From assembly GCA_020026415.1 (NCBI GenBank), contig JAHHQL010000007.1:1-64000 (forward strand): a stretch of DNA of 64,000 nt. The letters run 5' to 3'. Under the pieces are notes generated by a model. It was not told the origin of the DNA. It did no database searches and saw only the letters and a list, made by a program, of their open reading frames with translations. Made by a program: the position numbers and the translations under genes. The DNA comes from Alistipes sp. (GTDB lineage Bacteria > Bacteroidota > Bacteroidia > Bacteroidales > Rikenellaceae). Within the stretch, counting starts at the first letter, position 1. Every line of letters begins with the position of its first letter. Positions 17,753 to 27,030 of this stretch are shown here, in pieces.

Positions 17753-19969
17753 TCAGAACAGATGATAAACCACCGTCAAACCTGCCATCACAATCGAGAC
17801 CATCGACATCAATTTGATCAGTATGTTCAGCGAAGGCCCTGCCGTATCCTTGAACGGGTCGCCCACCGTATCGCCGACGATCGTTGCCTTGTGGCTGTCG
17901 GAACCCTTACCGCCGAAATAACCCTCTTCGACCAGTTTCTTGGCATTGTCCCATGCACCGCCCGCATTGGCCATAAAAATCGCCAACACGAAGCCCGAAC
18001 TCAAACCGCCGACCAAAAGTCCGATTACACCCGCAACACCTAATACCAGACCGACCACCACGGGGACGATAATTGCCAGAAGGCTCGGAAACAACATCTC
18101 GCGCTGCGCTCCCTTGGTCGAGATCTCAACGCAACGTGCATAGTCGGGCGTTGCCTCCCCCGTCAGAATACCCTTGATCTCACGGAATTGACGGCGCACC
18201 TCCGTAACCATACTTTCGGCAGCACGTCCCACGGCATTCATCGTAAGACCACAAAAAAGGAACGACATCATCGCACCGACAAACAGCCCGATCAGCACCG
18301 TCGGGTTCATCAGCGACACGTTATAATAACTCATAAAATCGAGGATCGACGCATCCTGCACCGACCGGATCGTTCCGTCAGCCATCATAAGTTCGGTGAT
18401 TCCACCATGAAGCAATCCGATACGGATCTCCTCCAAATAAGAAGCCAGCAAAGCCAAAGCCGTCAAGGCAGCCGAACCGATCGCAAAACCCTTACCCGTG
18501 GCTGCGGTGGTGTTGCCCAGAGCATCGAGGGCATCGGTGCGACGGCGCACTTCGGCACCCAGACCGCTCATCTCGGCGTTTCCGCCTGCATTATCGGCAA
18601 TCGGACCGTACGCATCGGTTGCGAGCGTAATACCGAGGGTCGAAAGCATACCCACTGCCGCAATACCTATTCCGTACAGGCCGAGCGACATATTCTGAGG
18701 CTGCATCATATGCTGCACATCAAATCCGATGGCACACAGATAAGCGATGATAATCGCCACACCGATCGTCACCACGGGAATTGCCGTGGAAATCATACCC
18801 GAACCGATACCTGCAATCACCACCGTGGCAGGGCCCGTTTCGGAACTCTGTGCGATTTTCTTCGTCGGACTATATGTATGAGATGTATAATATTCGGTAC
18901 CCTGTCCGATGATGATACCTGCCAAAAGACCCGTGATCACCGAGAACGACAATCCGAGCCAATTCTCAATACCTAAAAGGTAAAGGATTCCGAACGTGGC
19001 GATCACGATCAGCAGCGAACTGAAATTCACGCCGATACCCAGTGATCGGAGCAGATCGCGCATCGTTGCGCCCTCGCGCGTGCGTACCAAATAAATACCG
19101 CAGATCGACAGCACGATTCCGACCGCTGCGATCAGCATCGGTGCCAGCACGGCACGCAACTGCATCGCCTCCTGCCCTGCCGTCGAGAATGCCGCGGCAC
19201 CCAGAGCCGAAGTGGCGAGGATCGAACCGCAATAACTCTCATAGAGGTCGGCACCCATACCGGCCACATCACCCACGTTATCGCCCACATTATCGGCGAT
19301 GGTTGCGGGATTACGCGGATCATCCTCAGGAATACCCGCCTCAACCTTACCCACAAGATCTGCGCCCACATCGGCCGCCTTGGTATAGATGCCGCCACCG
19401 ACACGCGCAAACAAGGCCTGCGTCGATGCCCCCATACCGAAAGTCAGCATCGTCGTGGTAATGACAACGAGTTTCTGCGACCCGTCTTCTTCGATAAAGG
19501 CTTGAAGGATCACATACCAGAAGGAAATATCCAGAAGTCCGAGTCCCACGACGACAAGTCCCATCACCGCACCACTGCGGAATGCGACCCTGAGACCGCG
19601 ATCCAGCGATTTACGGGCGGCATTGGCCGTACGAGTCGAAGCATAGGTGGCGGTTTTCATACCGAAGAAACCCGCCAATCCCGAAAAGAATCCTCCCGTA
19701 ATGAATGCAAACGGCACCCACGGATTCTGCACCCCCGCACCATAGGCCAGATAGGCAAAGAACAATGCCAAAATGACAAAAACAACGGCAATCACCCGAT
19801 ATTGTTGGCGGAGGTAGGCCATGGCACCTTTGCGCACATGGGCGGCAATCTCTTTCATCCGTTCGGTTCCTTCATCCTCACGCTTCATAGCGCGGTAAAA
19901 ACCCCATGCAAACACCAATGCCATGATTGATGCCAGCGGGACAATCCAAAAAATCAGAGGAATGTTCAT
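17753..19969 (-). CDS. hppA: K+-dependent ion-translocating membrane pyrophosphatase
   Basis: 738 residues from the ATG giving MNIPLIFW; a TTG four codons upstream is less likely. The very hydrophobic protein has about 16 membrane spans and couples pyrophosphate hydrolysis to H+ and/or Na+ export. Substrate-site motifs are GADLVGKVEAGIPEDDPRNP (about residues 200-220), DNVGDNVGDVAG, and the C-terminal GDTVGDPFKDTAGPS. GNTTAATGKG has Ala where K+-independent enzymes have Lys, indicating the K+-dependent class. H+ versus Na+ specificity cannot be read safely. Single gene; the 296-base upstream region holds the AAAACCAC/GTGGTTTT hairpin at 20093-20118. Confidence 0.95.
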   Translation of the reverse strand: MNIPLIFWIVPLASIMALVFAWGFYRAMKREDEGTERMKEIAAHVRKGAMAYLRQQYRVIAVVFVILALFFAYLAYGAGVQNPWVPFAFITGGFFSGLAGFFGMKTATYASTRTANAARKSLDRGLRVAFRSGAVMGLVVVGLGLLDISFWYVILQAFIEEDGSQKLVVITTTMLTFGMGASTQALFARVGGGIYTKAADVGADLVGKVEAGIPEDDPRNPATIADNVGDNVGDVAGMGADLYESYCGSILATSALGAAAFSTAGQEAMQLRAVLAPMLIAAVGIVLSICGIYLVRTREGATMRDLLRSLGIGVNFSSLLIVIATFGILYLLGIENWLGLSFSVITGLLAGIIIGQGTEYYTSHTYSPTKKIAQSSETGPATVVIAGIGSGMISTAIPVVTIGVAIIIAYLCAIGFDVQHMMQPQNMSLGLYGIGIAAVGMLSTLGITLATDAYGPIADNAGGNAEMSGLGAEVRRRTDALDALGNTTAATGKGFAIGSAALTALALLASYLEEIRIGLLHGGITELMMADGTIRSVQDASILDFMSYYNVSLMNPTVLIGLFVGAMMSFLFCGLTMNAVGRAAESMVTEVRRQFREIKGILTGEATPDYARCVEISTKGAQREMLFPSLLAIIVPVVVGLVLGVAGVIGLLVGGLSSGFVLAIFMANAGGAWDNAKKLVEEGYFGGKGSDSHKATIVGDTVGDPFKDTAGPSLNILIKLMSMVSIVMAGLTVVYHLF

Positions 19970-20220
19970 TGTAGTTATCAATTAAATTGGACAATAAAAA
20001 ATTCATAACCCGAACACAAGAGGTGAAAAAAAGTGGAAAGTCGTTAAAATGACCCGCAGTCATCAACAACTTTCGCAACACCGCCCTCTCCCAAAACCAC
20101 TTTCCGGCGCGTGGTTTTATCTATTTGTCATACGCAAGTTAGGAAAAAGTTTTCAAAATCAAAATATTTTCACAATTAATTTTAAAAACCAGCACACACA
20201 TCCACAAATTCCATAAAAAA

Positions 20221-20243
20221 GCCCCGTCTTTTCCAGACGGAGC
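20221..20243 (-). terminator. Terminator of the malic enzyme gene
   Basis: On the minus strand GCTCCGTCT pairs with AGACGGGGC (one G-U pair) around GGAAA, followed by six T residues. Confidence 0.85.
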
Positions 20244-20265
20244 CCAATTCTGATCTGCGCGATTT

Positions 20266-21540
20266 CTAACGCTCGATCGACACTTTCAATTCGGCACGAT
20301 AAGCATCCCAATCCTCAATCGGACAACGGGCAATACCCGAATCCATGGCGGCCTTGGCCACGGCGGGCGATACGGTCCACAACAGACGTTTGTCGATGGG
20401 TTTGGGAATAAAATACCCGCGGCCGAACTCAAGTTTCCCGACACCGCTCGCTCGCAGTACCGATTCGGGAACCTCCTCGCATGCCAACTCGGCGATGGCC
20501 TTCACGGCAGCAAGTTTCATGGCGTCGTTGATCTTTGTGGCACGAACATCCAGCGCGCCACGGAAAATATAGGGGAAGCCCAACGCATTGTTCACCTGAT
20601 TGGGATAATCCGAACGCCCCGTGGCAAAAATGATGTCGGGGCGCGAAGCCATGGCATCCTCATAACTGATTTCGGGATCGGGGTTCGACAGTGCCAACAC
20701 AATGGGGTTCTCGGCCATCGAGCGTACCATCTCCTGTGTCAGCACGTTGGCTTTCGACACACCTAAAAACAAATCTGCCCCCACAACGGCCTCGGCGAGC
20801 GTCTTGATGTTACGCGTCGTGGCAAAACTGCTCTTCATCTGGTTCACATCGCTACGGAACACGTTGATTACGCCCTTGCTGTCGCACAGCACCATATTCT
20901 CCAGACGGACACCGACACGGGTGAAGAGGCGTGCGCACGCAATTGCAGCCGCGCCCGCACCATTGACCACCACACGCAGATCCTCGATCTTCTTGCCTGC
21001 AATCTTCGCACCGTTGATCAGTGCTACCGACGAAATGATTGCCGTACCGTGCTGGTCATCGTGCATCACGGGAATATCCAACTCACGACCCAGACGGCTG
21101 TCTATCTCGAAACATTCGGGCGCCTTGATGTCCTCCAAGTTGATCCCGCCGAAGGTCGGGGCAATCGCCTTCACGATGCGGATAAACTGCTCGACATCGG
21201 TCTCATCGACCTCGATATCGTAAGCATCAATATTAGCGAAAGTTTTGAACAACATCGCTTTACCCTCCATAACGGGTTTTGCGGCATCCGCGCCGATGTT
21301 GCCCAATCCCAAAACAGCCGTACCATTCGAAATCACGCCCACTAAATTACCGCGTCCCGTATAGCGATAGGTCGTATCGGGATCTTTGGCAATTTCGCGC
21401 GAGGGTGCTGCCACACCGGGCGAATAAGCCAGCGAAAGATCATCCAACGTAGCCGACGGTTTGTTGGGAACTACCGAAATCTTACCGGGAAAAGGCTTGC
21501 TGTGGTACTCCAGCGCAGCCTGATTAATATCCTTCTTCAT
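20266..21540 (-). CDS. Malic enzyme (oxaloacetate-decarboxylating), short form
   Basis: 424 residues. It oxidatively decarboxylates malate to pyruvate and CO2 with NAD or NADP. Family motifs are LAYSPGVAAP near residue 38, RGNLVGVISNGTAVLGLGNIG near 83-103 (written here for position), EDIKAPECFEI, MHDDQHGTAI and VVVNGAGAAAIAC. Many Bacteroidota enzymes are about 760 residues because of a phosphotransacetylase-like C-terminal domain; this one stops after the catalytic part. The end is a normal stop codon with a terminator 23 bases later, so truncation by damage is unlikely. Cofactor preference is not decided. Confidence 0.92.
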   Translation of the reverse strand: MKKDINQAALEYHSKPFPGKISVVPNKPSATLDDLSLAYSPGVAAPSREIAKDPDTTYRYTGRGNLVGVISNGTAVLGLGNIGADAAKPVMEGKAMLFKTFANIDAYDIEVDETDVEQFIRIVKAIAPTFGGINLEDIKAPECFEIDSRLGRELDIPVMHDDQHGTAIISSVALINGAKIAGKKIEDLRVVVNGAGAAAIACARLFTRVGVRLENMVLCDSKGVINVFRSDVNQMKSSFATTRNIKTLAEAVVGADLFLGVSKANVLTQEMVRSMAENPIVLALSNPDPEISYEDAMASRPDIIFATGRSDYPNQVNNALGFPYIFRGALDVRATKINDAMKLAAVKAIAELACEEVPESVLRASGVGKLEFGRGYFIPKPIDKRLLWTVSPAVAKAAMDSGIARCPIEDWDAYRAELKVSIER

Positions 21541-21599
21541 AGCAACATCATTAAAGTTTATAGGTTAGCATAAGATGATAACAATTAACTATACACTTG

Positions 21600-21629
21600 C
21601 AAAGATAATAAAGAATCTCGGATTTCAAA
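21600..21629 (-). promoter_or_regulatory. Promoter of the malic enzyme gene
   Basis: On the minus strand TTTG (21629-21626), an 18-base spacer and TATCTTTG (21607-21600) give a leader of about 55 bases to the ATG at 21540. Confidence 0.75.
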
Positions 21630-21741
21630 TCTTTTTACAAATAAAATGCCATGATTTATAAATAAAGCACCCAATAGGGTAAACAATTCTCCAAGAACAG
21701 ACTTTTGCCCGCTCCCCGACTTTAATATTTGAAATAGGATT

Positions 21742-22647
21742 TTAACGCGGTTCGACGTGGGTGGTGATGATCGTGTCCGAGCCGAATTTTTGGCAGAGTA
21801 CCGCCTCGATTTTTCTGGTCGTGGCGTGGGCTTCTTTCAGCGGAATTGCCCCGTCCATACAGAAGTGCACTTCGATGGCACAATAACTGCCGATACGGCG
21901 TGTACGCAGTTTATGGGGCGACGAAACTCCGGGGAACGACATGATCGTCTCCATGATGTAGCGTTCATCCTCCTCCGGCAGGGATTTTTCGAGCAACTCA
22001 TCAACACACGGCACGATCAATTTAAACGCGATGTAAAGAATATAGACGCTGATGCAGATTGCGGCGATCGGATCGAGCACACGCCATGCCTCGCCCAAAA
22101 GGATCGCACCGCCGATACCCAGCATACTGCCGATCGACGAGAAGGCATCGCTGCGGTGATGCCACGCATTGGCGATCATCACCTGTGAATTTAGGCGGCG
22201 ACCTTTGAACGCCGTATATTGATAAAGGAGTTCCTTCATGACGATCGACACGACAGCCGCCACAAGCGCAATCACGCCCGGTTCTTCACACCGCACACCG
22301 CAGGTCATTCCGTAGATCGTACTCACGCCCGACGCAAAAATCAGCATGCCGCCCCCAGCAAGGATCAGTCCGACCAAGAGGGTTGCAGCCGTTTCGTACT
22401 TGCCGTGTCCGAAATCGTGGTCGGCATCCTGCGGTTTGCCCGCAATTTTCACAAAATAAAGGATGATGACATCCGACACGAAATCCGACAGAGAATGGAC
22501 GGCATCGGCCAGCATGGCGGCACTGTTACCCAAGATTCCCGCAAGAAACTTGAACAACAAAAGGGCGAAATTACACAGGCTGCCCACAAAGGTCACCCGC
22601 CGAATTTCGCGCGTCCTACGATCTTCTTTACCCGTGGTGTGTGTCAT
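21742..22647 (-). CDS. Cation diffusion facilitator transporter, FieF-like
   Basis: 301 residues with six predicted membrane spans followed by a cytoplasmic domain from about residue 215. Metal-site motifs DAVHSLSD (TM2, near residue 47) and HHRSDAFSS (TM5, near residue 162) are both present. They provide the Asp/His ligands used by zinc, iron and related divalent-metal exporters of the CDF family. The metal is not resolved. It is divergent from the hexapeptide acetyltransferase gene across 132 bases. No terminator was seen after it. Confidence 0.92.
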   Translation of the reverse strand: MTHTTGKEDRRTREIRRVTFVGSLCNFALLLFKFLAGILGNSAAMLADAVHSLSDFVSDVIILYFVKIAGKPQDADHDFGHGKYETAATLLVGLILAGGGMLIFASGVSTIYGMTCGVRCEEPGVIALVAAVVSIVMKELLYQYTAFKGRRLNSQVMIANAWHHRSDAFSSIGSMLGIGGAILLGEAWRVLDPIAAICISVYILYIAFKLIVPCVDELLEKSLPEEDERYIMETIMSFPGVSSPHKLRTRRIGSYCAIEVHFCMDGAIPLKEAHATTRKIEAVLCQKFGSDTIITTHVEPR

Positions 22648-22779
22648 AATTTTACAATATTGCCAATTTTTCGCAACTTCTGCAAATAAAAACGAACTTC
22701 GCGGTCACTTATTATCCCGAAAAATTGACGCTTCGCCCGTAAATCATTACTTTCGCATCCGAGAATTTCACCCCATATC

Positions 22780-23403
22780 ATGGAATTTACCCCGCTTCCC
22801 GACGAAGAGCGTCGCATCGCCGACCACAAACTCTTCGATGCCCACCGTCCCGAACTTATGGCCATTAAACACCGCGCCCACGAAACGTGTCGCCGTTTCA
22901 ATGCGATGGACGAGTACGACCCCGAACGCCAACCTCTGCTCAAGACCATTCTGGGCGGTTACGACGAATCGGTCTATTTCCAAGGTCCCGTGCAATTCAA
23001 CTACGGCACCCACACGTTCATCGGCGAAAAGTTCTTCGCCAACTTCAACCTCTTGGTGATGGACGACGGGGTAATAAAGATCGGCAACCGCGTCATGATC
23101 GGCCCGAACGTGAGCCTTTTGGCGACAAATCATCCGCTGATTGCCGAGGAACGGCTTGCGATCACCTACCCCGACGGGCATACCTCGATGTGGGAATTTT
23201 CGCAAGGCATCACGATCGAGGACGAGGTGTGGATTGCCGCCAACGTATCGGTATTGGACGGCGTAAGGATCGGTCGCGGTGCCGTAATCGGTGCGGGCAG
23301 CGTCGTCACGCGCGACATTCCCGCAGGATGGCTCGCCTTCGGAACCCCCGCACGCCCCATCCGTCAGATCACGGAACAAGACTCGCGGCGCGACCTGCTT
23401 TAA
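22780..23403 (+). CDS. Sugar O-acetyltransferase, hexapeptide-repeat (Maa/LacA-like)
   Basis: 207 residues. A short N-terminal helical Maa domain is followed by a left-handed beta-helix of hexapeptide repeats (residues 70-195). The catalytic His is in LLATNHPL near residue 113, and the C-terminal repeats are IGRGAVIGAGSVVTRDIPAGWLA-like. It uses acetyl-CoA to acetylate maltose- or galactoside-like sugars. The natural substrate is unknown, and the role may be detoxification of non-metabolised sugars. A -7-like TACTTTCG lies at 22752-22759. The MATE gene follows after an independent promoter. Confidence 0.9.
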   Translation: MEFTPLPDEERRIADHKLFDAHRPELMAIKHRAHETCRRFNAMDEYDPERQPLLKTILGGYDESVYFQGPVQFNYGTHTFIGEKFFANFNLLVMDDGVIKIGNRVMIGPNVSLLATNHPLIAEERLAITYPDGHTSMWEFSQGITIEDEVWIAANVSVLDGVRIGRGAVIGAGSVVTRDIPAGWLAFGTPARPIRQITEQDSRRDLL

Positions 23404-23412
23404 GACCCGAAA

Positions 23413-23444
23413 TTTGCGAATCTCGGACTTTTGACGTACCTTTG
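23413..23444 (+). promoter_or_regulatory. Promoter of the MATE transporter gene
   Basis: TTTG (23413-23416), a 20-base spacer and TACCTTTG (23437-23444) match the Bacteroidota consensus. The resulting leader is about 175 bases, much longer than others in this window. Confidence 0.78.
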
Positions 23445-23464
23445 CACCTCCAAAAGAAGATTCG

Positions 23465-23548
23465 ATGAATTGTCGCACGACACATAATCTGCTGAATATC
23501 TTGTTCGTCAATTGGACAACGAGAGGATCTTCCGTGTTTGTTTCATAA
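23465..23548 (+). CDS. Possible 27-codon leader frame upstream of the MATE gene
   Basis: ATG to TAA encodes 27 residues beginning MNCRTTHNLLN and ending in a Val/Ser-rich segment. It begins about 15 bases after the expected transcription start, and the MATE start codon is 77 bases past its stop. It could be a regulatory leader peptide, by analogy with translated leaders of some resistance genes, but a random frame of this length is not rare. Confidence 0.25.
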   Translation: MNCRTTHNLLNILFVNWTTRGSSVFVS

Positions 23549-23578
23549 TTTTTACATCCGTTTTTTTGTACAACCCCG

Positions 23579-23606
23579 AAGACACGACGCACAGACATCG
23601 TGTCTT
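23579..23606 (+). promoter_or_regulatory. Hairpin in front of the MATE start codon
   Basis: A 9-bp stem, AAGACACGA with TCGTGTCTT, has a 10-base loop and ends 18 bases before the ATG at 23625. It could limit ribosome access or compete with another fold of the long leader. There is no T-run, so it is not a terminator. Confidence 0.4.
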
Positions 23607-23624
23607 GGAACATGTATCCTATCC

Positions 23625-24980
23625 ATGAAACAAATCATCCGCAAAATATCCTCGAACAAAGACCTTTACAATTCGCTCATCAAACTCGGCATTCCGATCA
23701 TCATCGGACAATTCGGAGCCATCATCACGGGACTTGCCGACACAATCATGGTCGGTCAGCACTCCACCGCCGAACTCGGCGCGGCATCGTTCGTCAATAA
23801 CGTGATCAACGCCTTCATCATCCTCGGCACGGGATTTTCGTACAACCTCACCCCGCTGATCGGCGAAAACCTCGCACGCCGCAAATACCTCGTCATCGGC
23901 GGGTGGCTGAAGAACAGCCTTGTGGCAAATTTCACCACAACGCTCATCATATCGGTCATTTTGGTAGGCATTTATCTGAATCTCGACCTGCTGAACCAGC
24001 CCGAAGAGTTGATCCCGCTGATCCGTCCCTACTACCTCATCTCGACCGCTTCGGTCATCTTCGTCATGTTGGCGAACACGTTCCGCCAATTTGTCGAGGG
24101 TATTGCCAATCCCTCGGTGTCGATGTGGGTACTTTTGGCGGGGAACCTGCTGAACATCATCGGCAACTACATCCTGATTTACGGCAAGTTCGGGCTTCCC
24201 GAAATGGGACTTTTCGGTGCGGGTCTCAGCACGTTCCTGTCGCGTATCGTTATTCTCGGACTCTTTGTCTGGGTATTTGTGCGCCGCACCGCCTATACCC
24301 GTTATCGCAAGGGCGTGCGCGTCATTCCGATCAACCGCCGAAGTTGGCGCACGCTGAATGCCATCGGATGGCCGATCGGTCTGCAACAGGGGTTGGAAGC
24401 AGGGACATTCTGCATGACCGCCATCATGATCGGCTGGTTGGGCAGTCTGGAGTTGGCGGCACATCAGATCGCCATCACCATCTCGCTGATCAGTTTCACA
24501 ATCTACTTAGGTTTGGGTGCGGCGGTTGCCATCCGTGTAAGTTACTATAAGGGAGCAAACGATTGGAATATGGTACGACACATCTCGCAGGCTGGTATTC
24601 ACTTGGCGTTGGTCGTGGTATTGGTGATCTGCATAATGCTCTTCACAACCCAATCGTTTATCGGCATGATCTTCACCGATGACATCCGTGTAAACGACAT
24701 CGTGAAGACCCTGATCCCGATTCTCATGTTGTATCAGTTGGGTGACAGTGTGCAAATTATCCTGACGAATGCCCTCCGCGGGTTATCGGATGTCAAAGCC
24801 ATCATGTGGATCTCGTTCATCGCCTACTTCGTGGTGGCGATTCCGTCGGGCTACGCATTGGGATTCACGGCGCATTGGGGTGCGCCCGGCGTGTGGATGG
24901 CTTACCCCATCGGATTTGTCTGCTCGGTGACGCTCTTCACCTACCGCATGAAAATGCAGTTCGGGAAACACCTCCGCTAA
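23625..24980 (+). CDS. MATE-family efflux transporter
   Basis: 451 residues from the ATG giving MKQIIRKISS; the in-frame sequence upstream is the leader. It has about 12 hydrophobic spans in two homologous halves. LGIPIIIGQFGAIITGLADTIMVG at residues 22-45 is the characteristic first segment. MATE proteins exchange H+ or Na+ for drugs or metabolites at the inner membrane; this one resembles NorM/DinF-type proteins. The substrate is unknown. The long leader with a small frame and a hairpin suggests post-transcriptional control (inference). A strong terminator follows, shared with the FKBP gene. Confidence 0.9.
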   Translation: MKQIIRKISSNKDLYNSLIKLGIPIIIGQFGAIITGLADTIMVGQHSTAELGAASFVNNVINAFIILGTGFSYNLTPLIGENLARRKYLVIGGWLKNSLVANFTTTLIISVILVGIYLNLDLLNQPEELIPLIRPYYLISTASVIFVMLANTFRQFVEGIANPSVSMWVLLAGNLLNIIGNYILIYGKFGLPEMGLFGAGLSTFLSRIVILGLFVWVFVRRTAYTRYRKGVRVIPINRRSWRTLNAIGWPIGLQQGLEAGTFCMTAIMIGWLGSLELAAHQIAITISLISFTIYLGLGAAVAIRVSYYKGANDWNMVRHISQAGIHLALVVVLVICIMLFTTQSFIGMIFTDDIRVNDIVKTLIPILMLYQLGDSVQIILTNALRGLSDVKAIMWISFIAYFVVAIPSGYALGFTAHWGAPGVWMAYPIGFVCSVTLFTYRMKMQFGKHLR

Positions 24981-24989
24981 ACAAAAAAA

Positions 24990-25021
24990 AAGAGCCGTTC
25001 CCCTCACGAGGAACGGCTCTT
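24990..25021. terminator. Terminator between the MATE and FKBP genes
   Basis: A 12-bp stem, AAGAGCCGTTCC with GGAACGGCTCTT, has an 8-base loop. It can serve both convergent genes. Confidence 0.85.
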
Positions 25022-25036
25022 CCCAATCATGTCTTT

Positions 25037-25435
25037 TCAGGCAATCTGCATCAGTTCGATCTCAAAGACAAGGGTCGATCCTCCGGGAATACCCGGTTGC
25101 GAAAAGTTCCCGTAGGCCATATCCGACGGCAGGTAGAGTTCCCATTTGTCACCCACACACATCTGTTGCATGGCAATGATCCAGCCCTCTATCAGATCTC
25201 CCAGACGAAAAGCGATGGGCACACCGCCACGGCTCGAATCGAACTCCTTGCCGTCGATCGTCCGTCCCGTATAATGTACCGTCACAATGTTGCGGGGCGA
25301 AGGATGCCGACCATCGTTCCGACCCTCACGGATCACCTTATAGTAAATGCCTTTCGGAAGAGCCTTCACGCCCTCCTCCTTGGCTTTCTCTGCCAGCCAC
25401 TGCCGGTTCTGAGAGATGTATTCTTTATTTCCCAT
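25037..25435 (-). CDS. FKBP-type peptidyl-prolyl cis-trans isomerase
   Basis: 132 residues with one FKBP domain (about residues 35-131). VTVHYTGRTIDGKEFDSS and the late PGIPGGSTLVFEIEL segment carry the aromatic ligand pocket. It accelerates proline isomerisation in protein folding. There is no signal peptide or lipobox, unlike many Bacteroidota FKBPs, so it is probably cytoplasmic. It is the last gene of a tight minus-strand group (nucleotidyltransferase, Nudix, FKBP), 7 bases after the Nudix gene. Confidence 0.92.
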   Translation of the reverse strand: MGNKEYISQNRQWLAEKAKEEGVKALPKGIYYKVIREGRNDGRHPSPRNIVTVHYTGRTIDGKEFDSSRGGVPIAFRLGDLIEGWIIAMQQMCVGDKWELYLPSDMAYGNFSQPGIPGGSTLVFEIELMQIA

Positions 25436-25442
25436 TTTTCCG

Positions 25443-25820
25443 TTATTTTAACAAATTTACAATCTGAATATCAGCCGGAAGCCATCCGACGGAATCGAGT
25501 TCTTCACAAGAAAGCCATCGTGCAGCCTCGTGTTCACGGAGTACCAATTCGCCCGACAGCACCTTACACAAATAAGCGTGCATCGTCAAGTGAAATCGGG
25601 GATAATCCCATTCGACGGTCGCAAGCCGTTCGCCGACACGGATTTCTGCAACAAGTTCCTCACGGATCTCTCTTTTCAATGCCTCTTCGGGAGTTTCCCC
25701 TTTTTCAATTTTACCGCCGGGAAACTCCCAAAAATCCTTAAACTCACCATAGCCGCGTTGCGTGGCGAAATACCTGTCCTCGCAACGGATCACTGCCGCC
25801 ACCACTTCGATCTGTTTCAT
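25443..25820 (-). CDS. Nudix hydrolase, MutT-like
   Basis: 125 residues. The Nudix box begins at Gly35 and reads GGKIEKGETPEEALKREI followed by REEL, giving the catalytic Glu cluster that binds Mg2+. N-terminal VAAVIRCEDRYFATQR and WEFPGGK resemble 8-oxo-dGTP diphosphatases, which clean oxidised nucleotides from the precursor pool. The position after the box that is usually Gly is not Gly here. MutT activity is likely but other nucleotide substrates are possible. The gene sits 3 bases after the nucleotidyltransferase gene. Confidence 0.88.
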   Translation of the reverse strand: MKQIEVVAAVIRCEDRYFATQRGYGEFKDFWEFPGGKIEKGETPEEALKREIREELVAEIRVGERLATVEWDYPRFHLTMHAYLCKVLSGELVLREHEAARWLSCEELDSVGWLPADIQIVNLLK

Positions 25821-25823
25821 CGG

Positions 25824-26957
25824 CTACAAATGCGGATTGCGGTCAAAGAAAAACGCCCCGATGTTGTGCATCGTACGATACAATGCCGAATGTTCGCTGA
25901 ACGCCCTACTCTTCCAATTGTTCCTCAACAACATATTCAGGACAAGTTTCACACGGATTTTCCATGCCGAATAGCCCTTGTTATAAATCGTCTCCTGTTC
26001 GTACAGCACACTCCGCATCATTCGATCTGCCAGAGGTTTCAGATCCTTCGCCATCGTAAAATCTTTCGGGATTTCGATTCCGAAAAGATCATTTGCGAGA
26101 AATGTCATGCAATGCGCAAAACGACTGAGGCCTTTATCGTATGCCGAGGTCAGTTTCTCAAACTCCGCCCATGCGACACGGTTTCCCTCGGTCTTTACAA
26201 ACATCGCCCAATCGCAAATGTGACGCAACGAGATACTCTCATTCAAAAAATGATTCCATGCGTGCACCGACAGAAACAACGCATTGAACAAAGGCGAAGG
26301 GTTCTCCAGATGCGACTCTCCGATCGGAGTTCGGGATTCGGTCTGCAAAACACGTTGCAGAGCCCGTTCAAAATCCTTTGCTCGGCGTCCGTTGCGGATT
26401 GCCGTACAATACTTATGATTCTCCACCATCAAACCCTTATATCTGATGTGGGAGTGTTTGTATCCGCCTTCATCCCCGACTTCGCCACCCGCCTTCTGTG
26501 CAATCTCGTTGCCTTTCTCGAAATCCCCCATCAGGAAGCAATCCAAGTCCCCGCACGGACGATGTTGCGGTTCGGGGTAATACTGTGCTACGGCCAGTCC
26601 TTTCAAAACAACCGTTCGGATGCCGTACCCAGCATAAATGCGGGCAAGTTCTTCCGAAAGGGCTTTTTGAAGCAAGAAACAATTCTCGATCTTCACGACA
26701 TTAAATCCCCATTGCAATTTTGCAGTACGCGACGGTTGGCTTCGTTCGGGAATCGAGCCTTGCTCTACCAGTCGGTTCAAACCGTCGTAAACCACGGCAA
26801 GGACACCTTGTTGTGATGCCGTTTTATAGATCTGTTTCCAATCGGGAGCCGTACGGAACAGCGACTCGATCTCGGAAAGAGTCTCCTTTTGAACATCCAG
26901 TCCCAAGCCGATCAGACAAAATAATATACGTTCGTTAGCGGTCATAGATTTATTCAT
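25824..26957 (-). CDS. Nucleotidyltransferase-like protein (NTP_transf_5 type)
   Basis: 377 residues from the ATG giving MNKSMTANER; a GTG six codons upstream and an ATG four codons downstream are alternatives. LKGLAVAQYYP followed by CGDLDCFL near residues 120-145 resembles the DxD metal site of the minimal nucleotidyltransferase fold in the PF14907 group. Members appear in polysaccharide and peptide-modification loci, but their reactions are mostly unknown. Here it is the first of three closely spaced genes with Nudix and FKBP, suggesting shared expression rather than an obvious pathway. No promoter was clear. Confidence 0.7.
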   Translation of the reverse strand: MNKSMTANERILFCLIGLGLDVQKETLSEIESLFRTAPDWKQIYKTASQQGVLAVVYDGLNRLVEQGSIPERSQPSRTAKLQWGFNVVKIENCFLLQKALSEELARIYAGYGIRTVVLKGLAVAQYYPEPQHRPCGDLDCFLMGDFEKGNEIAQKAGGEVGDEGGYKHSHIRYKGLMVENHKYCTAIRNGRRAKDFERALQRVLQTESRTPIGESHLENPSPLFNALFLSVHAWNHFLNESISLRHICDWAMFVKTEGNRVAWAEFEKLTSAYDKGLSRFAHCMTFLANDLFGIEIPKDFTMAKDLKPLADRMMRSVLYEQETIYNKGYSAWKIRVKLVLNMLLRNNWKSRAFSEHSALYRTMHNIGAFFFDRNPHL

Positions 26958-27030
26958 TACGGGGTGACCAGACACCCTCCAATGTTACAAAAATAGGGAT
27001 AATCTGTCCCCACTCCAAAAAATCGGCAGA

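Noticed and set aside
20266..21540. Truncated malic enzyme missing a phosphotransacetylase domain through mutation
   Set aside because: The gene ends in a normal stop codon followed by a good terminator and no remnant of the second domain, so it is a natural short form.
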